Below, piece by piece: positions 1 to 7,691 of a stretch of 64,000 nucleotides of DNA. The DNA comes from Yamagishiella unicocca (lineage: Eukaryota > Chlorophyta > Chlorophyceae > Chlamydomonadales > Volvocaceae), in the NCBI GenBank assembly GCA_003116995.1, contig BDSL01000084.1, positions 248,001-312,000 on the forward strand, given 5' to 3'. The notes below the pieces were generated by a model, which was not told where the DNA came from, did not search any database, and saw only the letters and a program-made list of their open reading frames with translations. Position 1 is the first letter of the stretch; every line of letters begins with the position of its first letter. A program made the translations under genes and the position numbers.

Positions 1-590
1 TCGTTTCTGACGCCCGGTGGGCCTGTCTGGCTTGTCGCCCGGTGGGCCGCCTTGCCTGTAGCCCGGTGGGCGTGTCTCCCGTGGCGCCCGGTGGGCCTGC
101 CTTGAGAATAGCCCGGTGGCCCGGCCCGGCGTGTCGCCCTGTGGGCGCGGTCGGGCGTGTGGTCCGGTGGGCAGTTCGGTCTCAGGACCCGGGGCGCGGT
201 CGGGCATGTGGCCCTGTGGGTCTGGCTGGCTGGTAGCCCGGTGAGCCTGTCTGGCGGGGTCCGGTGGGTCAGCCGCGCGCGGCCGAGCACGCCGGCTTGT
301 GAGTCGCCCGGTGGGCCGTTCTGTCGGGTCGCCCGGGGGGCCGGTATTGCGAGTGGCCCAGTGGGCCTGCAGGCCGCGGCCCGGTGGGCGCGGTCTGGCT
401 TGTAGCCCGATGGGCAAGGTTTAGCGGGCGCCCGGTGTATCCGTCCTGAGGATAGCCCGCGGGCTGCGGGTAGACCGTGGGCCGGTCCGGCTTGGCGCTC
501 CGTGAGCGAGCCTGGTGGGCCGGCTGGAGGGTCGGCCAGTGAGCCCCGCGGGAAGTGGTCCGCGGGCGCAGTCGATTGCAGAGCGGGAGC
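1..590. repeat. GCCCGGTGGGC-rich leader of the retrotransposon
   Basis: The leader before ORF1 contains many irregularly spaced copies of GCCCGGTGGGC, often followed by CTGTCTGGC-like text (for example around 10, 37, 60, 87, 110, 306, 357 and 380). Spacing is roughly 20-60 bases and copies are imperfect. It looks like a subterminal repeat or untranslated leader. Short frames that cross it look like artefacts of the GC bias. Confidence 0.6.
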
Positions 591-649
591 GTCAGTCTCG
601 CGGGTTGCACAGTCACTGACAGGAGTGCCGGCCGCTGCGACTGCAGGGT

Positions 650-2767
650 ATGGACGAGGCTACGCCTGAGCGTACGCCCAAGGCCAAGTCGAAATCTGGT
701 CATCGGTCGCACAAGCAGCCGGCTGGGCCGGAGGGGGCGGGAGGGGTGCTCGCACCGCCTAACCCGCCACCAGGAGGTCAAGGCCGGGTGGGAGCTCAGG
801 AGCGAGCGCGTGTCGGTGACACGGATAGCGCGGCGGGGCGCCGCCTTCGCGCGATGTTACGAGGTCCGGCGCCGGATATCCCGGAGGACGTGGCGGGAGG
901 CCCCTCACGTGTGCCGGCCGCGGCTGCGCGGGAGGGGGCGGAGCCCGGGGGCGATGCAGACGGGGCGGGTCTGGCTGCGCGGCAACCCGTGGGGGTGGCT
1001 CGCGGGTCAGGGGAGGATGTGCAGCTGGTGGGGTCGTTCTCCGCCGCGGGCGGTCAGGCCCGGGGACCGGAGCAGCAGGAGGCCGCGGAGCTCGGGGTTT
1101 TGAGGCAGGAGGCTCTGAAGAGGCCTAGGGAAAGGGTAGCCGTTCCGCCGGAGCGAGGGGCGTTGCCGCGGTTCCGGTCGTCAGCTAGTTCCGGGAACCC
1201 TAGGATGGAGGCTCGTTCGGAGCGGAGGATGGGGGAGCCGGGGGTGAGGATGGGGGAGCCCGAGGAGGGCCTACAGGAGGCGTGGGCAGCGGCGGCGGTC
1301 GCAGTTCGCGCGCAAGAGCGGCTGCAGCGCGAGTTTGACGCGTACAAAGTGGCGGTGCGTGCGCCACTGGTTGAGACAGGTCTAGGTGCAGAAGGCAGGG
1401 CGGACGAGGGGCCGCGAGCCGACGGGGCGGGAAGGGACGCCCCGCCGCGAGAGGAGTTAAGGGGCGGCCCGGCTACCCTCGGTCTGGGAGGCGGCCCGGC
1501 GGCGTTGCGGCGGCCGGGCATTTTGATTCCGATGGAGCCCTCGGTTGCATCGGTCGATCGGGCGTGGCTGGTGCCGTACGAGCCGGCACACGTGGAGGAT
1601 GCCACTCGTTACGCGAGCACGTACCACACGGCTCGCGATATGGTTACGGTGGCGGCTATCTATAGCCGCCATGCGGAGGTGGCGGTGGGAGCGCTAGGCG
1701 GTGCGGCCGGGGTGGATACCGAGGTTGCGAGGGCGGCAGAAGTGTTCGGATACTGGCTCACAAACCAGGTCCGGGGGCCGCTGACGTCGGCCGGGATCGA
1801 GCTCGATCGTGTGTTGTTCACGTGCTCGGGCGGGGCGCCTGTGCGGCAGCCGGAGTCGTGGCTGGGTGAGGGCAGGCGTTTCGTGGCCGAGGCGGTCGAG
1901 AGTGTGAAGGCCACCCAGGCGTCGCCACGACCCCTGGTGGGCATGGCCCGGATGGTGGGTGACCTTCTGGCGCAGGGCAATCCCGGACAGGCTGTCCTGA
2001 CTCAGGTGGTCGCCGCGGCCACACCCCCGGGATCCGAGGGGCGGTGGCCCCGATTCCTGGGGCGGTTGGTCCAGGAGTGGGGACCGACAGGGGATGCCTG
2101 GCCGGTTCCCACCGTCGCTGAGTGGACGGAAGGGGGTAGCCCCTTTGTGATCTCGTTGCTACGCCTGCTAGCAGCTATCAAGCGGGCTCATGGCTACCTC
2201 GTGCGGCAGCTAGATCGGGAGGCGGAGGGGATGCCGCGGGCGGCGGCGTGGCCGAGTTCCAGCGGGTTTTTGACCGCGGGCCCTAGTGGGTCGTTGGGTG
2301 GGCCGCCGCCAGTGGGCCGGCCCGGGCCGTTCCCGCCTCCCAGCTTGGGCGTGGGCCGGGAGGATCGGCAGCCGGCCGTGTCTTATGGGCTGGGCCGCCA
2401 CCTGCACGGCGAGGGGGGTCCCCGGCCAGCGGGGTCCGCGGTCACGGCTCTGAGCCCGGCGGGCCGTATGGGGATGCCGCGCGAGGAAAGGCCGCCGCGG
2501 ACCGCCGACGAGGGGTTGCGCGCGAAGGCGCAGGCGAGTTTCGTGTTGCCCCGTTGGGGGGACCTGCCTCAGGTCACCTTCGACGACTATTTTCAGGCCG
2601 CCGTCGCCAATCGTTGGTGCTTCGCCCACGCGGGCATATGTGGGGGTGACCTCGGCGCGTGCAGGTTGCCGCGCTGCATGCGGGTGCACCCCCCCCGCGA
2701 GGTGATTCTCCAGGAAGTGTCCAAGGCCATGGTGTCGGCGCCGCACCGGGTACGCCCCGGGGGTTAG
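650..2767 (+). CDS. Gag-like ORF1 protein of the DIRS-group element
   Basis: A 705-aa ORF that opens the retrotransposon, starting at an ATG in the context GGGTATGGAC. The N-terminal third is disordered and rich in Arg, Pro, Gly and Glu. The middle (roughly residues 285-530) looks globular and predominantly helical. The C-terminus carries a Cys/His cluster, WCFAHAGIC then GGDLGAC then RLPRCMRVH, that could bind zinc as a nucleocapsid knuckle does, although the spacing is not the standard CCHC. Position upstream of RT and the basic, Cys-containing tail support a Gag-type RNA-binding role. There is no frameshift or stop, and a 101-base gap separates it from the next ORF's first ATG. Function is inferred from position. 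Confidence 0.7.
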   Translation: MDEATPERTPKAKSKSGHRSHKQPAGPEGAGGVLAPPNPPPGGQGRVGAQERARVGDTDSAAGRRLRAMLRGPAPDIPEDVAGGPSRVPAAAAREGAEPGGDADGAGLAARQPVGVARGSGEDVQLVGSFSAAGGQARGPEQQEAAELGVLRQEALKRPRERVAVPPERGALPRFRSSASSGNPRMEARSERRMGEPGVRMGEPEEGLQEAWAAAAVAVRAQERLQREFDAYKVAVRAPLVETGLGAEGRADEGPRADGAGRDAPPREELRGGPATLGLGGGPAALRRPGILIPMEPSVASVDRAWLVPYEPAHVEDATRYASTYHTARDMVTVAAIYSRHAEVAVGALGGAAGVDTEVARAAEVFGYWLTNQVRGPLTSAGIELDRVLFTCSGGAPVRQPESWLGEGRRFVAEAVESVKATQASPRPLVGMARMVGDLLAQGNPGQAVLTQVVAAATPPGSEGRWPRFLGRLVQEWGPTGDAWPVPTVAEWTEGGSPFVISLLRLLAAIKRAHGYLVRQLDREAEGMPRAAAWPSSSGFLTAGPSGSLGGPPPVGRPGPFPPPSLGVGREDRQPAVSYGLGRHLHGEGGPRPAGSAVTALSPAGRMGMPREERPPRTADEGLRAKAQASFVLPRWGDLPQVTFDDYFQAAVANRWCFAHAGICGGDLGACRLPRCMRVHPPREVILQEVSKAMVSAPHRVRPGG

Positions 2768-2868
2768 GTCGCTATCGCCAGGGGGGTTCGGACAGGCCGC
2801 GTGCGGCGTCGGACGTGAAGGCTTAACCCCTCTTGCGCGGGCCCGCCTTGCAGGTCCCCGCGGGTGGT

Positions 2869-5337
2869 ATGGGTGGGACCCTGGTAGGGGCGGGACGGGG
2901 AAACGGGTGGTCGGACTGGTTGGAGATGGTTGGCGCCGATCCGGAGGAAGACTCGGACGCGGAGCCAGCAGAAGCGAGTGAACTGATCGAGGCCCTGGCA
3001 GACCTAGTCGTGGACCCGCTGTGGGTACCGGACAGGCGGGTGTCAGCGTCGGCTCCGCTTGTAAGACCAGTTTCGCCAGTCAAGGTTCCCTGTCCCGCCC
3101 CCGAAGGGCCTGCGAATGAAGCACCAGCCAGGCAGCTGCTGCACGACGCCTGGGCTCGCATGCAACAGCTTGGGCACGCCTTTGCCAGCGAGGACACGCC
3201 AGACGCGGAGTACGAGGCCCAGTTAAGGGCGGTGTGCCCGGACCCCGATCAGTTTCAGTCGGGCCGGTTGCAGCGCCATGCCCACGTGTGGGAGGAATTT
3301 TTGGAGATGGCAGGAGACGGGAAGATATCGGAACCGGGCCGGGCGGTGCTCCGGATGATTCGTGACGGAGTGCAGCTAGACTTCGTGGGAGTGTGGGGGC
3401 CCGGGCACGATTCGGCCCCGCACAGGCAGGAGAAGCTGCGTATCGTCAAGCAGATGTTAGGGCAAGCTCAGCCCGGCATAAAACCCGAAACCCTGCTAGA
3501 AGGCCGCGTCCCTCACCCCGTCAAGTTTCCCAACCACCTGAGCGCGGAGGAGCACGCGGCGTTCGTGACCGCCGAGATTAGCAAGGCGATGGGGCAGGGG
3601 GCGGTGCGTCGCTGGGAGGGGCCGGCGGCACCGGTTGTGATCAACGGGCTACGGGTGGTGGTACAGCCCGATAAGCTACGCCTCTGCATGAATCCCATGT
3701 ACATCAATCTCTTCATGCGCTACCGGCCGTTGAAGTATGAGAGGATCACGGACATGATGCACTACGTACAGCCGGGGGATTATCTGCTGGCCACGGATGA
3801 CAAGTCGGGATACTGGCAGCTGGCCATGCACCCCGATTCGTACCGCTACCTGGCCTTTGAGTGGCAGGGGGAGCTCTTCTACTGGCCCCACATGCCCTTC
3901 GGTATTGCGCCCGCTTGCCGGCTGTACACGGCCATGAAGCTGGAGGTATTCCGACCGTTGAGGCAACGCTCGGCGCGCCTAACGTTCTTGATCGATGATG
4001 TGGCGTGCGTGGCAGGATCCCGAGGACAGGCGAAGTTCCTAGGGCGGACCCTGATACAGCTGCTTAGCGCGCTGGGGTTCACCCTGAGCTTCAAGAAATG
4101 CCGGATGATCCCGGCTCAGAGGCTGCGTTTCCTGGGCTTCATAGTAGATGCGGCCGCCCAGGCCTATGAGGTGCCAGCCGATAAGGTGGCGGGACTCGCG
4201 GGGCTCGTGGCGGAGTTGCGCGCGTTGCCCGAGGTGGGCATGAGGCAGGTGGCGCGGGTGGCGGGTAAGATCATGTCGATGAGCCTGGCGGTAGCGATGG
4301 CACCCTTGCATAGCCGGTTAGTGGGGTTAGCTCTGCGGGGCAAGGCTTCATGGGATGCCGCGGTGGGCGATCCGGCCAGCTGCCTGGACGCGGCGGAGGT
4401 GTTTTTGCAGTTGTTGACGGTCAAGAATGGCCGGACCTGGTGGCGAAAGGGCCCTGCGTTGGTGCTCCGGGTGGCGGGCGACGCGTCGGAGACCGCGTAC
4501 TCCGTGTTCTTGCCCGGGGGAGAGGTGGGCAAGGAGGAGGTGATCGTGCCGTTTACCCCGGCGGAACAGGCCCGGATGAGGGCGGGGACGTACAGCAGCA
4601 CGGAGCGGGAGCTGCGGGCCATCCGGCTGGCCGTGCAATGGCTGGCTCAGCGTCACCCTCGGCTCATCCAGAACCGGCGGGTGCAATATCAGACGGATAG
4701 CATGGCGGCGCAACTGTGCGTGCTAGGCCTGAAGGGCCGGGGCCCCTGCCTCCAGCAGGTCGCCGACATCTTTCGGCAGTGCGCCGCGACGGATACGGAG
4801 ATAACCGTGGTGTGGTACCCGCGCACGGAGCTGCAGCAGCAGCATGCGGACGAGCTCAGCAAACAGCGGGATCCCTCGCAATGGAGCCTGAATGCCCGGG
4901 TGCTGGCGCAGGTGTTGCGTTTGAGCAGTCTGCAGGGCAGGGAGCCTCAGCTGGATTGCTTTGCGGATGCGGCAACCACGGTTGTGGCCGGGCGTTTCTA
5001 CTCCAGGAGCTGGAACCCTGATTGCTTAGGCGTAGATGGCCTGGCGCAGAGTTGGGAGCCGCTGCCGAACCAGCCCCGGCCGCTGCTCTACATCTACCCC
5101 CCGTTCGCGTTGGTGGGGGCAGTGGTCCGGAAGGTCGCGGAAGAGCGCCCGGACTGCATTCTGATACTACCCCGGTGGCCACGATGGTGGCAGGCAGCCC
5201 TCGTACGGCTGCCTATTCGGGAGGAGTTAGAGCTGCCGCACTGCGAAGATTTGCTGGTGCCCGGGCCGGCGGCGGGCACCATTGGGTCGCGTGCGCCTCA
5301 GTTCCGGATGATGGCCTATGTGGTCTTGTGGGAGTAG
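2869..5337 (+). CDS. Reverse transcriptase / RNase H polyprotein of the DIRS-group element
   Basis: An 822-aa protein counted from the first ATG; the open frame extends a little upstream without another ATG. Residues near 230-440 are reverse transcriptase: DDKSGYWQL, then PFGIAPACRLY, then the catalytic LIDDVACV with Asp376-Asp377, an IDD version of the usual YxDD box. RNase H follows with GDASE (Asp538), STEREL, QTDSMA and HADELS giving the D-E-D-D set. After it comes LDCFADAA...FYSRSWNPDCLGVDGL...YIYPPFALVG, the C-terminal module commonly found after RNase H in DIRS-group polymerases. All motifs are present and uninterrupted, so the enzyme is probably active. It would copy the element's RNA into a circular DNA intermediate. 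Confidence 0.9.
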   Translation: MGGTLVGAGRGNGWSDWLEMVGADPEEDSDAEPAEASELIEALADLVVDPLWVPDRRVSASAPLVRPVSPVKVPCPAPEGPANEAPARQLLHDAWARMQQLGHAFASEDTPDAEYEAQLRAVCPDPDQFQSGRLQRHAHVWEEFLEMAGDGKISEPGRAVLRMIRDGVQLDFVGVWGPGHDSAPHRQEKLRIVKQMLGQAQPGIKPETLLEGRVPHPVKFPNHLSAEEHAAFVTAEISKAMGQGAVRRWEGPAAPVVINGLRVVVQPDKLRLCMNPMYINLFMRYRPLKYERITDMMHYVQPGDYLLATDDKSGYWQLAMHPDSYRYLAFEWQGELFYWPHMPFGIAPACRLYTAMKLEVFRPLRQRSARLTFLIDDVACVAGSRGQAKFLGRTLIQLLSALGFTLSFKKCRMIPAQRLRFLGFIVDAAAQAYEVPADKVAGLAGLVAELRALPEVGMRQVARVAGKIMSMSLAVAMAPLHSRLVGLALRGKASWDAAVGDPASCLDAAEVFLQLLTVKNGRTWWRKGPALVLRVAGDASETAYSVFLPGGEVGKEEVIVPFTPAEQARMRAGTYSSTERELRAIRLAVQWLAQRHPRLIQNRRVQYQTDSMAAQLCVLGLKGRGPCLQQVADIFRQCAATDTEITVVWYPRTELQQQHADELSKQRDPSQWSLNARVLAQVLRLSSLQGREPQLDCFADAATTVVAGRFYSRSWNPDCLGVDGLAQSWEPLPNQPRPLLYIYPPFALVGAVVRKVAEERPDCILILPRWPRWWQAALVRLPIREELELPHCEDLLVPGPAAGTIGSRAPQFRMMAYVVLWE

Positions 5338-5462
5338 GTCGACGGATCGTTACGTACGAGGCCGGGCACGCTATGGGCTGAGGCGTGTGACCAGGCTGTA
5401 TGGAGGGGATAGGCGGAGGGATTCTCTCGGCGGGGCCGGGGCCGCCCGGGGCGGGGTAGCGT

Positions 5463-5589
5463 GGCGGGATAGAGAAGCGTGGAGGTTACAGGATTGGAGC
5501 GATCCAGTCGGAACTCCGCTCTACCGCGCGGATTCGCGCCACACTAATTCAGTCTCGTACGGTTGGACGAGTGATTCGCACTTCTGCAA
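5463..5589 (+). repeat. Internal copy (B1) of the 127-bp split direct repeat
   Basis: This 127-base stretch begins GGCGGGATAGAGAAGCG and ends CGCACTTCTGCAA, and is repeated without a mismatch at 7394-7520. The flanks differ immediately on both sides (T versus C before, T versus G after), so the boundaries are exact. Its place directly after the RT ORF and before the antisense recombinase matches the B1 half of the split direct repeat of PAT/kangaroo-type elements. Confidence 0.88.
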
Positions 5590-5865
5590 TGAGTATTTCG
5601 GGAATGGCTATAGATATAAGGCCTGCACTAAGAGTGAACCACGAATGGCGGTACGACCATCGGGCCCTTGTGGCCGTTAGGTAACGGGAAGCTGAGGACA
5701 GGAGGATCGCTCTCGTCGCTACATTCGCTCTCACCAAGATAGCGAATTAACGGCTCTTACCCAACGTCCGAGTGGCTATGACCGGGGAGGAGCCAGTCTA
5801 AGTCGGCATCATCGCGAAACCCGCCCTCCCACCCCTCACGCGATGCACCCCGCCGGCGCCCCGGG
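5590..5865 (+). repeat. Probable A2 segment of the split direct repeat and gap to the recombinase
   Basis: By the A1...B1-A2...B2 rule, sequence immediately right of B1 should match the missing left end of the element. No match to 5590-5865 is visible in positions 1-600, so A1 is either upstream of the window or lost. No coding sequence was recognised here. Confidence 0.45.
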
Positions 5866-7229
5866 TCATGCTGGGCCGGCGGCCCGCGGACCCTCGTGGC
5901 GGGTCGGATGGAGGTAGAGCTGCAGGGTGGCCGGTGAGCGGATCTGACCTCGGGCATGGAGATCGGGAAGGGTGGCACCCGTCGCGGCGTCGTGCTGGAG
6001 GGAGCCACGGCGGAAGCTGTGTGCGGCTTCGCCCTCGTATAAACCCGCCGTCTGCAAATGGAGGCGCAGACGGGCGGCGATGGCGGCGGTGCTGAAGGGG
6101 CCGTCGGCGAAGGTGGTCTGCGTCCGGTCCAGTGGGCGGAATAGGTAGCGACTGGTCGGGGCTCCCAAGGAGGTCACCGCGGCGAGGTAGCGGGCGAGCG
6201 CTCGGATGACGCAGGTGGACGCATCAGGGCCGGGAATGAGGCGGATGGGAGGGGCACGGATGGCACGATACGTCTTGGTGCCCAGCTGATCGATGCGAAG
6301 CACGACACCACTGGGGTAGGGATCGGCTTCAGCGGGAAGGGGTAAGGGCAAACCTCTGAAGGGCTGGCTGCCGTTGTCTGGTTCTCGGAGGTCATCGAAG
6401 GTTAGTTTGCCCCCGTCGTGGGCCCGCTTGCTAGTGTGCCAGAGTAGAATGAATAGAGCATGATCTCGCAGGTAGGCGGCGCGAGTGAGGGGTCGGGAGG
6501 CGGTGGCAGCCTGGCCGAGGAGGTAGTGGGCCAGCTGCGCCAGCTTGGCCGCGGTCAGTGGTACGGCGGCCCGCTCGGAGTGTCCGTCGCGGCTGGCGGC
6601 CACGCGGTACCCTTTGCTGTAACCCTTGACGGTAGCCGAGTCGCAGGGGTTGCCGGCCCCCGTAGCCAAAAGGTACGGACCCTGCCGACCGACCTGGGAG
6701 AAGGCAGTGGATAGGTGGGAAATCTGAGACTGCACGGTGCCCGCGCAAGGCCGACCGTCCGCGCGCAGGCGCCCCTGGTGGGCGGGGATCCACGACTCCT
6801 CCATGAACGCCAAGATGTCGTCGGGAGTACAGCTGGTGAGGGCCCGCTCCGAGCGCTCGAGCCACGCCGACAGCTCCTGCCCAGCGGACTGGATCCGGTG
6901 CCAGGTGGCAGGCTCCCATTGCTGCTGGTGAAGGACCAGAGCGCGCGAGAGCCCCGAGTCGTATGCTCCGGCGGGAAGAGGGTTGGCTAGGGCCGGCAGA
7001 GGGGCGCTGAGCTGGCGAAGGTAGTAGCCAGCGCTGCCACCCAAGGCGGCCGGCGGGGTAACCTGTCGAGGGTCGGTCCGTCAGTTGTGGTAGTAGAAGA
7101 GGCCGGGAACAGCTTACTTACCAGAGGAGCGGCTGGGGCAGGAGGAGACGGGAGGTTCGTTGGCGCTGGCACACGCCAGAACAGGCGCATGCCCAAGGTC
7201 GCCTCGTCGCTCCATGGGAGGAGGTTCAT
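5866..7229 (-). CDS. Antisense tyrosine recombinase of the retrotransposon, one predicted 59-bp intron
   Basis: Encoded opposite to the gag and RT ORFs. Two exons are proposed: 7229-7122 (ATG, 36 codons, donor GTAAGT) and 7062-5866 (acceptor TCGACAG); both junctions are phase 0, giving 434 aa. The C-terminal half has the recombinase pattern: Arg249 in TSKRAHDGG, the H-x-x-R box HSFRRG (His384, Arg387) and the nucleophile Tyr419 in LQLYLHP. The residue usually His or Trp before the Tyr appears to be Gln. The N-terminal region around GTVQSQISHLSTAF looks like the helical core-binding domain. The enzyme would insert the circular DNA intermediate by site-specific recombination. Without the intron the long frame has no ATG near its start, which favours splicing. 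Confidence 0.82.
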
Positions 7230-7393
7230 GACGTAATATCTGTCGGAATAAATGTTTAGGGAACAGCGATGGCACGTTGGCATTGGTGCGGCGTATGATC
7301 GGAAAGGGATCGCGGTAGGCTGTGGAGCGCCGCGTTTCCCGCCCTCCCGCCCGCGGCCTGTCACTCTTTCCATTGTGCGAGACTTACCGTTCC

Positions 7394-7520
7394 GGCGGGA
7401 TAGAGAAGCGTGGAGGTTACAGGATTGGAGCGATCCAGTCGGAACTCCGCTCTACCGCGCGGATTCGCGCCACACTAATTCAGTCTCGTACGGTTGGACG
7501 AGTGATTCGCACTTCTGCAA
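7394..7520 (+). repeat. Terminal copy (B2) of the 127-bp split direct repeat; right end of element
   Basis: Identical over 127 bases to 5463-5589. Similarity stops at 7521, where the sequence changes to GACGCCGTAAAG, so this marks the right boundary of the element. No target-site duplication is expected for tyrosine-recombinase elements, and none can be tested without the left end. Confidence 0.85.
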
Positions 7521-7691
7521 GACGCCGTAAAGCACGGCCAAGGCAAAAGCTAAGACGTCTAACTTCAAGATAGAACGTAGCTACATATCCCCGAAACGGA
7601 CGGAACAAAGACTATCCTGCCCCGACACACTCAGCCCGAGCTCCAGAACCAGTACACGGCGCGTATTCCAGAATGCATACCCCATTACTTA

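Larger units (their letters stand above)
1..7520 (+). mobile_element. Kangaroo/PAT-like tyrosine-recombinase (DIRS-group) retrotransposon, left end outside window
   Basis: A nearly complete DIRS-group retrotransposon. Seen in order: a GC-rich leader with short repeats, a gag-like ORF (650-2767), an RT/RNase H ORF (2869-5337), a 127-bp repeat (5463-5589), a tyrosine recombinase on the minus strand (7229-5866) and an identical second copy of the 127-bp repeat (7394-7520). No LTR, integrase or protease is visible. The repeat arrangement is what is known as split direct repeats (A1 ... B1-A2 ... B2): 5463-5589 would be B1, sequence from 5590 would begin A2, and 7394-7520 would be B2. A1 is not found in the first 600 bases, so the left tip probably lies upstream of the window. 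Known relatives include kangaroo of Volvox carteri, PAT and DIRS-1. All catalytic signatures look intact and the two repeats are identical, which suggests a young insertion. Confidence 0.88.
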
